DNA of 64,000 nucleotides from Vibrio tubiashii ATCC 19109 (GCF_000772105.1 NZ_CP009355.1:1702583-1766582), one strand, 5' to 3'; positions 1 to 9,304 are shown, counted from the stretch's first letter. Notes: generated by a model from the sequence alone, not told the origin. Numbers and translations: made by a program.

Positions 1-225
1 CTTGCCGACGGGTTGTGCCTCAAGGTTGTAATGACCACCGTTTATCCAACAGTGCCCTTCTAGCTCAGAGACCCAATCGTACATCTCTTCTAAGCTTTGA
101 TCGGCCATTTCGAAATCCACTTGTTTCATTGGCTTCAAGCGCTCACTAACGCTCAGCAATACCAAACGATGGGACAAAACACCTGTAACACTTTGCGTTT
201 TATTGCGTCGAAATAGCCCGAACAT
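1..225 (-). CDS. Hypothetical protein, partial (C-terminus beyond window)
   Basis: The frame opens with ATG at 223-225 and stays open to the window edge for 75 codons, starting MFGLFRRNK. The start lies 5 bases after the stop of the IclR-type gene, and an AGAAAGG ribosome-binding sequence overlaps that stop, so the two are probably co-transcribed. The visible part is acidic and aromatic-rich in its second half, with no signal peptide or membrane segment. I do not recognise the family. The tight coupling suggests a function linked to the upstream regulator, but that is only inference. Confidence 0.6.
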   Translation of the reverse strand, partial: MFGLFRRNKTQSVTGVLSHRLVLLSVSERLKPMKQVDFEMADQSLEEMYDWVSELEGHCWINGGHYNLEAQPVGK

Positions 226-230
226 ACCTA

Positions 231-986
231 TTACCTTTCTGGGGGCAATGCCCTCGCTGCTTGAAGAACGTGAAGAATAATCCTCTGTTGATTCATTTGA
301 ACTCGATGTGCAGGTGCCATCACCGAAATTGCGCCAACTAACTTCGAACCTTTCATCACTGGCGCGCTGATCCCAGAAACACCAGGGTCAATCTCAGAGG
401 TACTAAGCGCATAACCCTGATTACGAATCTGCTCTAACTCTTGTTGCCACTGTTCCAATTGTTGTTGCTGACCAAAGTAACGCAGGATCTTTTCGCATCT
501 TGCTGCAGGCATATAAGCCAACATCACTTTCGATGAGGCGCCTCGCAACAGAGGTTGACTTTGACCCTGGACGTAGCTGCAACGAAGCGCCTGCATACTC
601 TCTTTGCGACTGACACAAAGTGCTCGATAACCAACCAGCACCATGTATGCCGCCATTTCATTGGTCTGTTTTTGCAAACGATTGAGTACTGAATCGACGG
701 TATCTAAATCATGCTGGCTGGTTTCGTAACTACGCATAAGCAGTAACGCTGCCGGACCGATGATCAAGGTTTTGTCATTTGGACTCTCTTCGATCAAGTT
801 CCATTCCCGCAGTAGCTTTAGGTGTCGATAAAGGCTACTGATAGGCGTACCTAACTGCTCACTAAGTTGTTTCGCTGTCACCGGCTCTTCATTCACCGCC
901 ACTTGCATAAGTAGCTGAAGAACCTTTTCGTTTACTTGCCCACTATTTTGCTTCATTGAGTTCACGCTATTGTTGTATCGCCACAT
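231..986 (-). CDS. IclR-family transcriptional regulator
   Basis: The 251-residue protein has an N-terminal winged helix (about residues 20-70, with VTAKQLSEQLGTPISSLYRHLKLL as a typical IclR helix-turn-helix split over two helices) and a C-terminal IclR effector-binding domain ending near GAISVMAPAHR. IclR proteins are cytoplasmic dimers that usually repress catabolic genes and respond to small acids. Its target is not evident: the only co-directional neighbour is the partial gene at 1-225, and the efflux adaptor at 1230 is divergent. A second ATG at 954-956 (MKQNSG) is an equally plausible start, because neither start has a good ribosome-binding site. Family assignment is firm, ligand unknown. 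Confidence 0.85.
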   Translation of the reverse strand: MWRYNNSVNSMKQNSGQVNEKVLQLLMQVAVNEEPVTAKQLSEQLGTPISSLYRHLKLLREWNLIEESPNDKTLIIGPAALLLMRSYETSQHDLDTVDSVLNRLQKQTNEMAAYMVLVGYRALCVSRKESMQALRCSYVQGQSQPLLRGASSKVMLAYMPAARCEKILRYFGQQQQLEQWQQELEQIRNQGYALSTSEIDPGVSGISAPVMKGSKLVGAISVMAPAHRVQMNQQRIILHVLQAARALPPER

Positions 987-1229
987 TCAGGTCATGAGCA
1001 AATTGTATTCTTACCCAGTAGGAATGAGTAAGTAAAAATAACCTTCAATTCTCAACAAGTGAGAATAGTTAAGCTCTGTACATATCTCTTGCTGCGAAGA
1101 AAACTGACATCATTCGAGACAAAACTTTACTTAACGGTAAAGTTAAAATATCCTTCAAATCATAAAAATAGCGAACCAATTACAAAGTTTGATAAATCAT
1201 ATAAATAAAACAACGAATCAGGGACAGAT
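987..1229. other. Divergent intergenic region (IclR gene / efflux adaptor)
   Basis: AT-rich 243-bp spacer between divergently transcribed genes, expected to hold both promoters. I saw no clear operator palindrome. A GGGACAG ribosome-binding sequence lies just before the adaptor start. Confidence 0.4.
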
Positions 1230-2321
1230 ATGAACAAGCTCGCCCTATCATTTGGCCTTACCCTAACACTTGCTCCAACACTGTTTTTCAGCTGCCAGCT
1301 TTCTCAAGCAAAATCGTCAGCTAACTCGACCGCTTACATGGTTCAATTACCTATTGAACGAAAAGCGACTAAATTGATCGCGTTGGAAGGCGAATTTAAA
1401 CCTTCCAAGTACACACAGATTCTGGCGGAAAACAGCGGAAAAATTGCCAACATCTATGTCCAAGATGGCGATTACGTTGAAAAAGGTCAGCCATTGCTCG
1501 ACTTCGATGCCACCTTAGCCGCTCTCGCAGTAAAGACTGCTCAAAACGAATATCAAATGGCAACTCGAAACATCATCGAACTTACTCGTACCACTAGTGA
1601 GGATGACCCTAGGTTTGAAAGTGCAGTCAGTGCGGTGGAGGCGACCAGAAAAAACTTACTGATCGCCCAGCAAGATCATGAAGCGACCACCATGTACGCG
1701 CCATTCTCAGGCACACTGGGCCAATTCCATTTGAATGCAGGCAATTACGTGAATGAAGGTGAGCTGATCACTGAATTGGTCGCGACCGATACCGTAGAGC
1801 TGCACTTTACCGCGTCTCCTCAGGTACTGAACGTCTTTCGCAAGGTGTTGAACAACTACCCTGACCGCTTACAGGCTTCCGTTGTCAGTCAGGAAGGCGA
1901 TTATATTGATGGCAAGTTGCGCTATGTTGATTCGAAGCTCACTAACCAAAGTCAAGAACTCAGCGCTTATGCGGTTTTCGACAACCAAAATGGCGAGCAT
2001 TTGATCGGCTCAAAGACCGCATTCTATTTGAACAGCCCTCAGCAAGAGCCTCAGCTATTTGTGCCTGCCTCCTCTATCCATACTAATGATGGGATTCCAA
2101 CCCTGTTTGTCTTGGATGATAAACGTGTAGTAAGGCCAAAGCAGGTGACAATCGCAAAAATCAAAGAGAGCTACACGGGTTATGTTCCGATCAAATCGGG
2201 ATTGGAAGCCAATGACTTCGTGCTGACTACCCCAGAAGCCCCAGAGCTGGTCGGTAAGAAAATCGACCCAATGGTTGATCTTGTTAATCAGCTCAATGAG
2301 ATACTCAATCGCCAATCTTGA
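1230..2321 (+). CDS. RND-type efflux periplasmic adaptor subunit (HlyD/AcrA family)
   Basis: The 363-residue protein has an N-terminal export signal (residues 1-27, probable cleavage after LSQA; the Cys at 22 sits in a poor lipobox). It then shows the usual adaptor layout: a biotinyl/lipoyl-like half motif (KIANIYVQDGDYVEKGQPLL), a short alpha-helical hairpin, the second lipoyl half (YAPFSGTLGQFHLNAGNYV), a beta-barrel and a membrane-proximal domain. Such adaptors link an inner-membrane RND pump to a TolC-type channel. A TetR regulator follows at once, which is usual, but no RND permease gene is present in the window. Either it works with a pump encoded elsewhere or the operon has lost its pump. 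Confidence 0.85.
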   Translation: MNKLALSFGLTLTLAPTLFFSCQLSQAKSSANSTAYMVQLPIERKATKLIALEGEFKPSKYTQILAENSGKIANIYVQDGDYVEKGQPLLDFDATLAALAVKTAQNEYQMATRNIIELTRTTSEDDPRFESAVSAVEATRKNLLIAQQDHEATTMYAPFSGTLGQFHLNAGNYVNEGELITELVATDTVELHFTASPQVLNVFRKVLNNYPDRLQASVVSQEGDYIDGKLRYVDSKLTNQSQELSAYAVFDNQNGEHLIGSKTAFYLNSPQQEPQLFVPASSIHTNDGIPTLFVLDDKRVVRPKQVTIAKIKESYTGYVPIKSGLEANDFVLTTPEAPELVGKKIDPMVDLVNQLNEILNRQS

Positions 2322-2443
2322 TGGTAAAAGCAGCAAACAAGTCGATAAAAGATGAAAAAACTCTCAATAAGCTATTTTAGTGATAGAAGGCACGATTATT
2401 TATGGTAGCTTTGCATCTTTCCCCATCCTGTACGGATAAAGGT

Positions 2444-3067
2444 ATGGACAAACGAAACCAACGCAGCGAGAGAACCAAGCTCAGCATCATTTTGGCTGCG
2501 ATTGAGTGCTACAAGGAAATGGGCGTAAAAGGCGCCTCGTTAGAGCTCATTGCGAAAAAAGCGAATTCGACAAAGCCGACTGTCTACTCTCATTTTGGTT
2601 CTAAAGAGAACCTGTATAAAGCCGTTGTTGAGTACATCATGGAAGAGGAGAAGCTCAATCACGCTTTACCTGATTTCAATCCAGCTATCGGTATTCGCCA
2701 GCAACTGATCGACATTTTTACCCAGCAGCTTGAACATGTCATGCAATGTGAAAAGCGACGTCTACTTGTTGCTATTACCATTGAAGCCATGTGTCAGGGA
2801 AAATGCCATCTCAATGAGGTCGAGAGTATTAAAGCTTGCCCGATGGAAACCTGGCTTGAAGAAGCAATCCGTCACGGTACTTTACCGCCACAGAACACAT
2901 CAGAACTGGCCACTAACCTTTGGGCGTTAGTTAAAGGGAGAACCTTCTTCCCCGTCTTCCTCGGTATGGCGCCCAATGACGCAACCGAACGCCAAGTCAA
3001 TTTAGAATCTGCGATAGACTTCTTTCTTGGCTGCCAAGGCATAAAATTAAAGATCCCGAACCAGTGA
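2444..3067 (+). CDS. TetR/AcrR-family transcriptional regulator
   Basis: The protein has a classic TetR N-terminal helix-turn-helix (SLELIAKKANSTKPTVYSHFGSKE, given here only as a landmark) followed by an all-helical ligand domain of ordinary length. I place the start at ATG 2444 (MDKRNQRSERTK), because TetR proteins normally have about ten residues before the first helix; an upstream ATG at 2402 would add 14 residues. It lies downstream of the efflux adaptor on the same strand, so the likely role is drug- or metabolite-responsive repression of that operon. The inducer cannot be read from sequence. Confidence 0.85.
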   Translation: MDKRNQRSERTKLSIILAAIECYKEMGVKGASLELIAKKANSTKPTVYSHFGSKENLYKAVVEYIMEEEKLNHALPDFNPAIGIRQQLIDIFTQQLEHVMQCEKRRLLVAITIEAMCQGKCHLNEVESIKACPMETWLEEAIRHGTLPPQNTSELATNLWALVKGRTFFPVFLGMAPNDATERQVNLESAIDFFLGCQGIKLKIPNQ

Positions 3068-3612
3068 TTGTTGAGAGCCCCCAATCGGCATGACTCTTTA
3101 AGATTGAGAATGGAATAATGTCAGGCGGCTCTTTGGGCTCGAAAAGACCCAAGGACGTACTGACGCCTATTTCGGCAAACACGTCTTTGCCCCAAAGTTT
3201 GTTTGAGGAAATCCAGTTGCATCGTTCATATGCAGTTTCTACCAAAGTTCCACCTATCTGATAAAACTATCGCAAGGATTTCAAACGCTATCTTATGAAA
3301 TGCGGAGCTAGTGCCATCAATTAAGTATGGCAGTAGTAGCATGGTGAACTTGGCCACTACATTGAAGGTTTTGCTATACCTCAAGTTATCCATCAAACAC
3401 AAATTTAGAAGATGTCTGAGCCTACCTATGACATGGTGAATACACACATCGCATTTCCTACATCCATGAACTCTGCAGCCTTACTTTCAATACGAATCAC
3501 CCGAACCTTAAAGCTGAACTTAAAGGTGCCAGCTGTGAGCTTTTTATGTTTGCCCGTATTATTAATTTCAACAAATCAGAACACGACCAAATATATATAA
3601 AAGGGCAATATT
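3068..3612. other. 545-bp region without a convincing gene
   Basis: Open frames occur on both strands but none has a recognisable domain, a good ribosome-binding site or consistent coding character. No RND permease remnant could be read here. A ribosome-binding sequence (AAGGGC) for the next gene sits at the right end. The stretch may be decayed sequence. Confidence 0.35.
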
Positions 3613-4647
3613 ATGAAAACATTCACTAAGTCAAAAACAGCCATCGCCATGATTATTGCGGCAACAACAACGTTTGGAGCACTAAGTGTGGCAAACGCAT
3701 GTACTACAGCCGTTTATCATAATGGTGACGTGTCCTTATCATCACGCTCTATGGATTGGTTTGGCCACGATGAAGCTGAGGTGATTGGTGCAGGCAAAGG
3801 AATCAAGGCCACATACGCAGCATCAGATAATCCAGTTACTTCGACTTCTAAATTTGCAACAATGAAAATTAAGTCATTCCACGGTGCAAGTGATGACATG
3901 AATAAAGCCTTAGTTGCTGAAGCAATGAACGAAAAAGGTCTCGAAGCGCGAATTCTTTATTTGGGGCGCGACTACACTGCATTCCCAGAAGGTACAGCTG
4001 AGACACCCGATGTATCGGCATTACAAGTACCGAACTGGGCTTCAGATAACTTTTCAACGGTAGCAGAGGTTCTTGAGGCGATAGAAAACGGGCATGTTGA
4101 CATCATCGAAGCCGAACTGTGCAACTTACCTGGTAAAGAAGGTCACTGTACCCAAGCCCCAGTGCACTACCAATTTGCTGACCGCACCGGCGACATGGCC
4201 GTTGTCGAATTTGTCCAAGGTGAGCTTAAGGTATATCGCGGAAAAACCGCTGAGGTTTTGACTAATAATCCTGAACTTTCTGTGCACCTCGAGTTTAGTG
4301 CCAACGGTAAGAAATCAGATGGTTCAATTCACCCAATTGACCGACGCTTAAGAGGTAAAGAAATCATTGCAGACATGTACTCTCGAAATGTGACGGATAA
4401 TGATAGCGCAAAAAACGCAATGCGCGCGGTAGCTAACAGTACATTCGCAGGGTATGAGCAACTTGACCATAGTTTAGAGAGCCCAGATGTGTTCCCAACA
4501 TTATGGACAGTACATACAGATCGTAATGCAGGCGAGTGGGTATTGGATCGATACGATACTTGGACACCTGAAATGTACAACTTTGAAATGTTCGACGTAA
4601 GCTCGCCTAAGTCTGTTTCTCTTGGAATTCATCCAAAAAACAAGTAA
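3613..4647 (+). CDS. Linear amide C-N hydrolase, choloylglycine hydrolase / penicillin V acylase family, exported
   Basis: The 344-residue precursor has a Sec signal peptide (residues 1-29, ending SVANA) and then Cys30 followed by TTAVY. In this Ntn-hydrolase family the mature N-terminal Cys is the catalytic nucleophile, and here signal cleavage would expose it directly. Arg45 and Asp48 in SSRSMDW match the conserved active-site Arg and Asp. The family hydrolyses bile-salt amides, penicillin V or acyl-homoserine lactones; the substrate cannot be chosen from sequence. The gene stands alone and is followed by a hairpin. Periplasmic location is inferred from the signal peptide. Confidence 0.88.
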   Translation: MKTFTKSKTAIAMIIAATTTFGALSVANACTTAVYHNGDVSLSSRSMDWFGHDEAEVIGAGKGIKATYAASDNPVTSTSKFATMKIKSFHGASDDMNKALVAEAMNEKGLEARILYLGRDYTAFPEGTAETPDVSALQVPNWASDNFSTVAEVLEAIENGHVDIIEAELCNLPGKEGHCTQAPVHYQFADRTGDMAVVEFVQGELKVYRGKTAEVLTNNPELSVHLEFSANGKKSDGSIHPIDRRLRGKEIIADMYSRNVTDNDSAKNAMRAVANSTFAGYEQLDHSLESPDVFPTLWTVHTDRNAGEWVLDRYDTWTPEMYNFEMFDVSSPKSVSLGIHPKNK

Positions 4648-4668
4648 TGGTCAGTTTGCTTGATACTT

Positions 4669-4704
4669 AGATTAGCCCAGCGTGATTGCTGGGCTAATCT
4701 GTTT
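4669..4704 (+). terminator. Probable terminator hairpin after the acylase gene
   Basis: A 13-bp perfect stem (4669-4681 with 4688-4700, loop GTGATT) is followed by a weak GTTT tail, 21 bases after the stop codon. Confidence 0.6.
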
Positions 4705-4767
4705 GGAAACGGCATTGCCTTGCCTCATTTAGTTACTCCTAGTATCTTTGGGCGATATTTTTCATCT

Positions 4768-4899
4768 TTACATGTCCACAAACTGCTCTACAAACCATAA
4801 CCCAGCAGGTCCCAAACGAACAGGTGATCGCGCTGGCTCGTAGAAGACTAGGATCAGGTCTTGCCGTTTGCTTGCTGTGTATCTACACGGTTTCTCCAT
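4768..4899 (-). CDS. Possible 43-residue ORF or gene fragment
   Basis: On the minus strand a frame from ATG 4897-4899 to TAA 4768-4770 reads MEKPCRYTASKRQDL and ends WFVEQFVDM. It has protein-like composition, with a hydrophobic segment and a proline/arginine-rich turn. The open frame extends upstream to a TAG near 4962, without a better start. There is no obvious ribosome-binding site and I do not recognise it. It may be the tail of a decayed gene in a 600-bp stretch that otherwise has none. Confidence 0.2.
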   Translation of the reverse strand: MEKPCRYTASKRQDLILVFYEPARSPVRLGPAGLWFVEQFVDM

Positions 4900-5245
4900 C
4901 CCGTTTGTAGCTACAGTGACGAAAGCTATAACACAGAAATGTCCAGTAATGTTTCGACTCTAGCGAGATTGGACTAGATTCGGTTGGCATTTGGCTATTC
5001 ATTGTTCCTAGCTCGATTCTGCCCCAAACTTTGTTAGATAAAATACTCTACAAAATGTATAGGGTATGCATTTTCCCTAGCAAAACTAATCCGATTTAAG
5101 AGGGGAAGACAATGCTCACTTGATGTCTTCAAGTTGAACGGGGATAGAAAGCACAGATACGAGAGAGGTTTTTAGCCTACAAATGGAGTTTATTGTCAGA
5201 TCGAGATCTACGGATTAGGCGCCGTTTTGAGTATCAGATAGCTAC
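4900..5245. other. Non-coding stretch, nothing recognised
   Basis: No frame with a credible start, no hairpin with a T-run and no recognisable repeat was seen in this stretch upstream of the MarR gene end. Confidence 0.35.
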
Positions 5246-5707
5246 TTACTGAACAAACTTACGCTGTACGTTCTCAATCATCTTTTGATTAACCCGTTTA
5301 ACTGTCTCAATTTCTTCATTAGTTAGGCCTTGTGTCAAGATATCATTCCACTCTTTTATGATACGCAATAAGTCTCTTTTTTTTGCGATTAGTTGGTCGG
5401 TTGGATAGATTAACTTGGCTCGAGCATCTTGAGGTGAGATTTTTCTGGCCACTAAGCCTTTTTGCTCCAGTTGTTTAAGTACACGGCTGCACATTGCTTT
5501 ATCCACTTCAACTTTTCGTGATAGCGCCTCTTGAGTGATTCCTGGATTTTTGTAAAGGCAAGTAACAAATGGTAACTGGGAAAAAGAGACGTCACACTTC
5601 TCCAATAAGTGGCTAACGTACTTTAGCTCTTGACGGTATAGCATAGCAATAAGACCACTAACAGGACGCTTAGGCTTGTTCAATGTAATCACTCTATTTG
5701 GTTGCAC
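5246..5707 (-). CDS. MarR-family transcriptional regulator
   Basis: The 153-residue protein has the MarR fold: N-terminal dimerisation helix, winged helix at about residues 55-110 (GITQEALSRKVEVDKAMCSRVLKQL as recognition region, then the wing KISPQDARAKLIYPT), and C-terminal helices. The start is GTG at 5707, with a GGAG sequence about 12 bases upstream. It is divergent from the amidohydrolase at 6031, and two near-identical palindromes (5859-5907) sit between them. It therefore probably represses that gene, and perhaps itself, until a small-molecule inducer is present. Confidence 0.85.
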   Translation of the reverse strand: MQPNRVITLNKPKRPVSGLIAMLYRQELKYVSHLLEKCDVSFSQLPFVTCLYKNPGITQEALSRKVEVDKAMCSRVLKQLEQKGLVARKISPQDARAKLIYPTDQLIAKKRDLLRIIKEWNDILTQGLTNEEIETVKRVNQKMIENVQRKFVQ

Positions 5708-5858
5708 TCTTTTAATGCTCCACCATTAGATGTTAGCTGTCAACAAGCTACGTGCATTGGAAGTCAGTATCTACTCGCAAAACGACTTAAGTATCCAGAA
5801 GCTCAAATCCGCTCGAACAACACACATAGAATGATTGGAGAACAAAAGATAAACAACA

Positions 5859-5907
5859 TAGTTGACATGTCAACTATAATTGTTAAATATAGTTGATATG
5901 TCAACCA
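5859..5907. promoter_or_regulatory. Paired palindromic operators, likely for the adjacent MarR protein
   Basis: TAGTTGACATGTCAACTA at 5859-5876 is an 18-bp perfect palindrome. TAGTTGATATGTCAACCA at 5890-5907 is a near copy. Their centres are 31 bp apart, about three helical turns. They lie in the divergent MarR/amidohydrolase spacer. Confidence 0.7.
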
Positions 5908-6030
5908 TGTTCAAGGTTGTTGCTTATCTTGAAATGAGTCTTTTAAGGGAAGACTCCTAGTGGGCGTCAATGAAATTACTAGCCATCGTGGCTTGGCTAA
6001 AACACAATCTACGGAAATGAGTATCAAACT

Positions 6031-7725
6031 ATGACTAATACGAACAACAGCCGTTCGCTCCTTGCCATCGCATGTTTATCGGCTATCGTCAGCACACAGA
6101 GCTATGCATCTGATGATGCGACCGCTTATATCAACGGAAAAATTTATACCGGGGAAGTAAGCGTACCGATTGTAGACTCAGTGATTATTGAAGATGGACT
6201 GTTTACCTACGTAGGAAACGCACCTGAAGTGGATTCTAACTCGGTCCGTATTGTGGATCTCAAGGGTCAAGTGGTTGTTCCGGGTCTTTACGATAGCCAC
6301 ATTCATCCAATCGGAGCGGGGGAGAAGTTACTTTTCGAATGTTCTTTTCCTCAGTCAGCAACTCTTGATGAAATATTTTCGGCTGTAGAACATTGTAGTA
6401 AAACAATACCTGAAGGTAGTTGGATTATTGGAGGGAGTTGGTCTGCAGATATAATGGACTCTGCAAGTGCCGTGAACCTTAAAAAACTGGATCTTGCCTC
6501 TAAAGGTCGTCCCGTTGTTCTAACAGATTTTAGTCACCATAACTCGTGGGCAAACAGCGCGGCTATGAAGGAAGCGGGGATCGATAAAGACTACGCTAAA
6601 GAGTACCAAGATCTTGTTATTCTTGATGACAATGGTGAACTAACGGGCTTTTTTGTTGAGCAATCTCAGGATGCACTGCGTAACGCTATGCCGACAAGAA
6701 CGGTAAAAGACTATGCGAAAGCCGCAAAGCGCGCGGTATCGGAATTGAACAAATACGGAATTATTGGAGTTAAAGACTCCTACGTTTTTGACAATGAATA
6801 TAAGGCATGGAAGCAATTAGATGACAGTGGAGAATTAACGGCCCATGTTGCACTCTCTTGGGGGTGGCCATCAGGTAAAACGACCGAGGATAAGGCTGAA
6901 AAGTTCAAGGCGATGGTAAAACCAAGTTCCGGCCACTTAGACACTATGTATGCGAAAATAAGCTTGGATGGAATTCCTCCAACGCATACGGCAGCAATGC
7001 TTGAGCCGTACAGTGATAGCGAAAAAGAAGCTTTGGGAAAATTGAAATACTCAGAGAAGGTGTTGGCAAAAGATCTACTTTGGCTTGATAGGAATGGGTA
7101 TACAACTCAGATCCACGCTGTTGGTGATCGTGCAGCAAGAACCGTGTTAAATGCAGTAGAAAGTATTAGAAAAATCGAAGGGAATAAAACGTTACGCCAT
7201 GAAATAGCGCACGCGTGTATTGTTGAGCCAACAGATCTCGGCAGATTCTCCGATCTCGGTGTCATCCCTAATTTTTCGCCAGTATTCTGGTATCCAAGCC
7301 CTATTCAGGATGGGTTAGAAAAGGTTATAGGAAAAGAGAGAGGCACTAGAAACTGTGCAATGAAATCTTTAACAGAAAATGGAAGCCGTCCTACGGGTGG
7401 CTCAGACTGGCCAGTATCTGAAAGCGTCAATCCATGGAAAGCAATGGAAGCTATGGTGACAAGAAAAGACCCTAACGGTTTAAGAGAGAACGAAACGCTA
7501 TGGCCGGAGGAGCGAGTCACTATAAAAGACGCTCTTACAATGTACACCATTAATGGTGCTCTGGCTCAGAGAGCTGAGGCTCACAGGGGCTCTATTAAAG
7601 TTGGGAAATCAGCCGATATGGTTATCATCAACCAAGACATTTTTAATGTTGAACCGAGTGCTATAGGCGAAACGGAGGTGGTTGAAACCATCTTTGAAGG
7701 CTATTCAATTTACAAAATTAACTAG
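6031..7725 (+). CDS. Exported amidohydrolase, YtcJ-like amidohydrolase-3 family
   Basis: The 564-residue protein has a Sec signal peptide (about residues 1-26) and then the metal-dependent hydrolase layout. There is an N-terminal beta-sandwich, the HxH metal motif (H90, H92 in DSHIHPIG), a central barrel with IHAVGDRA, and the late GGSDWPV motif carrying the catalytic Asp. The C-terminus (SIKVGKSADMVIIN) completes the composite domain. Members hydrolyse amides, N-formyl or N-acyl groups; the substrate is unknown here. Divergent MarR and twin operators suggest induction by the substrate. A second, distant paralogue lies at 15578-17254. Confidence 0.88.
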   Translation: MTNTNNSRSLLAIACLSAIVSTQSYASDDATAYINGKIYTGEVSVPIVDSVIIEDGLFTYVGNAPEVDSNSVRIVDLKGQVVVPGLYDSHIHPIGAGEKLLFECSFPQSATLDEIFSAVEHCSKTIPEGSWIIGGSWSADIMDSASAVNLKKLDLASKGRPVVLTDFSHHNSWANSAAMKEAGIDKDYAKEYQDLVILDDNGELTGFFVEQSQDALRNAMPTRTVKDYAKAAKRAVSELNKYGIIGVKDSYVFDNEYKAWKQLDDSGELTAHVALSWGWPSGKTTEDKAEKFKAMVKPSSGHLDTMYAKISLDGIPPTHTAAMLEPYSDSEKEALGKLKYSEKVLAKDLLWLDRNGYTTQIHAVGDRAARTVLNAVESIRKIEGNKTLRHEIAHACIVEPTDLGRFSDLGVIPNFSPVFWYPSPIQDGLEKVIGKERGTRNCAMKSLTENGSRPTGGSDWPVSESVNPWKAMEAMVTRKDPNGLRENETLWPEERVTIKDALTMYTINGALAQRAEAHRGSIKVGKSADMVIINQDIFNVEPSAIGETEVVETIFEGYSIYKIN

Positions 7726-7738
7726 GTACTTATACGTT

Positions 7739-7769
7739 CAAAGCGAGCTTAATTGGCTCGCTTTGTGTT
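7739..7769 (+). terminator. Terminator-like hairpin after the amidohydrolase
   Basis: A 10-bp perfect stem CAAAGCGAGC / GCTCGCTTTG (7739-7748, 7756-7765) is followed by a short T-rich tail, 14 bases after the stop. Confidence 0.6.
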
Positions 7770-7908
7770 CCTATGCATAGTATATCTTGTTATTTATGGT
7801 GTGCTGCACGATCAAAGTTAGCTTTTAAGCACTCCAAGATCACGATAGTGCAGTGGTATGCTGAATTTTGTTGCGAATGTGGCGTTAGCTGCCAAGGTAG
7901 AGACGTAT

Positions 7909-8267
7909 ATGAAGATTACATTCAAGGAACTTGAAAACTCCGATATTCATGATTTGATTGAACCTATGACTAAAGTGTTCAATGATGATGCAAAGCAATT
8001 CCAAGGCAAAGAAGCGGGTGGGCCACCTGGTTATGATGATGGTTCATTTCTTGGAAAATGGGGTATTGACAATCCAGACTCTCGCGCTTTCACCGTTTGC
8101 ATTGATGAAAAGTCAGTTGGAGCCTTTATCATTTGGTGGAACGAGCGTGGTGTAAGTACATTAGGCAATATTTTCGTTGACCCGAAATATCAAAATCGCG
8201 GTATTGGTCTCGCTACTTGGAAATATGTAGAAAGCAACTTTCCGACTAAAAAATGGTGCCTTGAAAC
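7909..8267 (+). pseudogene. GNAT-family N-acetyltransferase, truncated by an insertion sequence
   Basis: From ATG 7909 (MKITFKELENSD), preceded by a GGTAGAG ribosome-binding sequence, the frame reads as a GNAT domain with the acetyl-CoA motif (LGNIFVDPKYQNRGIGLATWKYVE). The gene is cut at 8268, where the insertion sequence begins, so the last strand and helix (usually an N-x-x-A/SxxxYxxxGF segment) are missing. Translation continues into the element and ends at 8325 with about 19 foreign residues. An ATG at 7858 in the same frame is unlikely to be the true start. The product is probably inactive. Confidence 0.75.
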
Positions 8268-8283
8268 GGCTTTGTTTCCTAAT
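8268..8283 (+). repeat. Left terminal inverted repeat of the insertion sequence
   Basis: GGCTTTGTTTCCTAAT; the first 15 bases match the right end exactly in inverse orientation. Confidence 0.8.
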
Positions 8284-8321
8284 TCGAGTTCAATTAAGAA
8301 CGCTCCTAACATGACTAATTG

Positions 8322-9242
8322 TTAGGCGATCATCATTGTTTCAGGCATACCTAGCCCTGTTATTTTGTTCAACGCTTTTATCATGGCGTAAGTCTCGCCA
8401 ACTTGGCCATTGTAATTTCTTAAGCTTAGCGTCCCACCGAGCAGTTTCTTTACACGGAACATCGCCGTTTCTGAGAGTGAACGTTTATGGTAGCCGTACT
8501 TCTTTTTCCAATGCTTATTTGAACCATATAGCTACTGGCAACCGACTGCTAAGTTACGAGGATGACCTTGTTCCCAGAAGGCTGCGCCTTCTCTTGGTGG
8601 AATGAGTGCTGTGGCTCGTTTGATGCGAATGGCTTCGTGGCACAATCTTGTGTCATAAGCACCATCACCAGATATCTCTACAATTCTTCGGCGAGTTTGT
8701 TTGAGCAAATTGGGGAGCGCTTCACCGTCATTCACATTCGATAAACTTAACTCAGCGGCAATGATTTCATGCGTGTCTGTATCGACCGCTAAATGTAACT
8801 TTCGCCAGACACGACGCTTCCCGTCAGTGCCATGCTTTTTTACCTTCCATTCACCCTCACCGAAGACCTTTAGCCCCGTCGCATCAATGGCCAAATGCTG
8901 GATTGTTCCTTTAGTTTTTGTCTTGAACGCGACGTTGACCGTTTTAGCTCGTTTGCTAATGCATGAATAATGAGGGCATGACAACGGTAGTTGAGCGAGC
9001 TTAAAAATAGAGTTAATGAACCCTTGAAGACCTCTCAACGGCAGTGAAAATACACGCTTAACAATAAGAGCCGTCGTAATCGCTAAGTCACTAAACAAGC
9101 GAGGTCTTCCACGGTTCCCCTGCTTGATTTGCGTCCATTGCTGAACGGCCTCTTCATCAATCCAAAATGTCAGTGAACCGCGATTGATTAAAGCTTGGTT
9201 ATAGTGTTTCCAATTGGTTGTCTTGTAGCGAGGCTTGGCCAT
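8322..9242 (-). pseudogene. IS903-like DDE transposase with internal amber stop
   Basis: The frame starts at ATG 9242 (MAKPRYKTTNWKHYNQ) with the DDE_Tnp_1 layout: first Asp in LAIDATGLKVFG, second Asp in ISGDGAYDT. At 8532-8534 a TAG interrupts it directly after AVGCQ. The same frame then continues as LYGSNKHWKKKYGYHKRS and LSETAMFRVKKLLGG to TAA at 8322-8324, for about 306 codons in all, close to the IS903 transposase length. The catalytic Glu (in RSLSETAMFR) lies beyond the stop, so the truncated product cannot be catalytic. It is a nonsense mutation, not a frameshift. Confidence 0.85.
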
Positions 9243-9304
9243 TGGTCTAAGTGTTTGAGTGAACCTAGCTGATCAGATCGTGGGTTACTGAATTAGTTCC
9301 CTGA

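Noticed and set aside
7880..7905. GCGTTAG-like sequence as an integron attC site
   Set aside because: No matching inverse core, no cassette structure and no integrase of the integron type nearby.
8336..8605. Plus-strand ORF inside the insertion sequence
   Set aside because: It is the antisense shadow of the transposase C-terminal region, which reads through after one amber codon.
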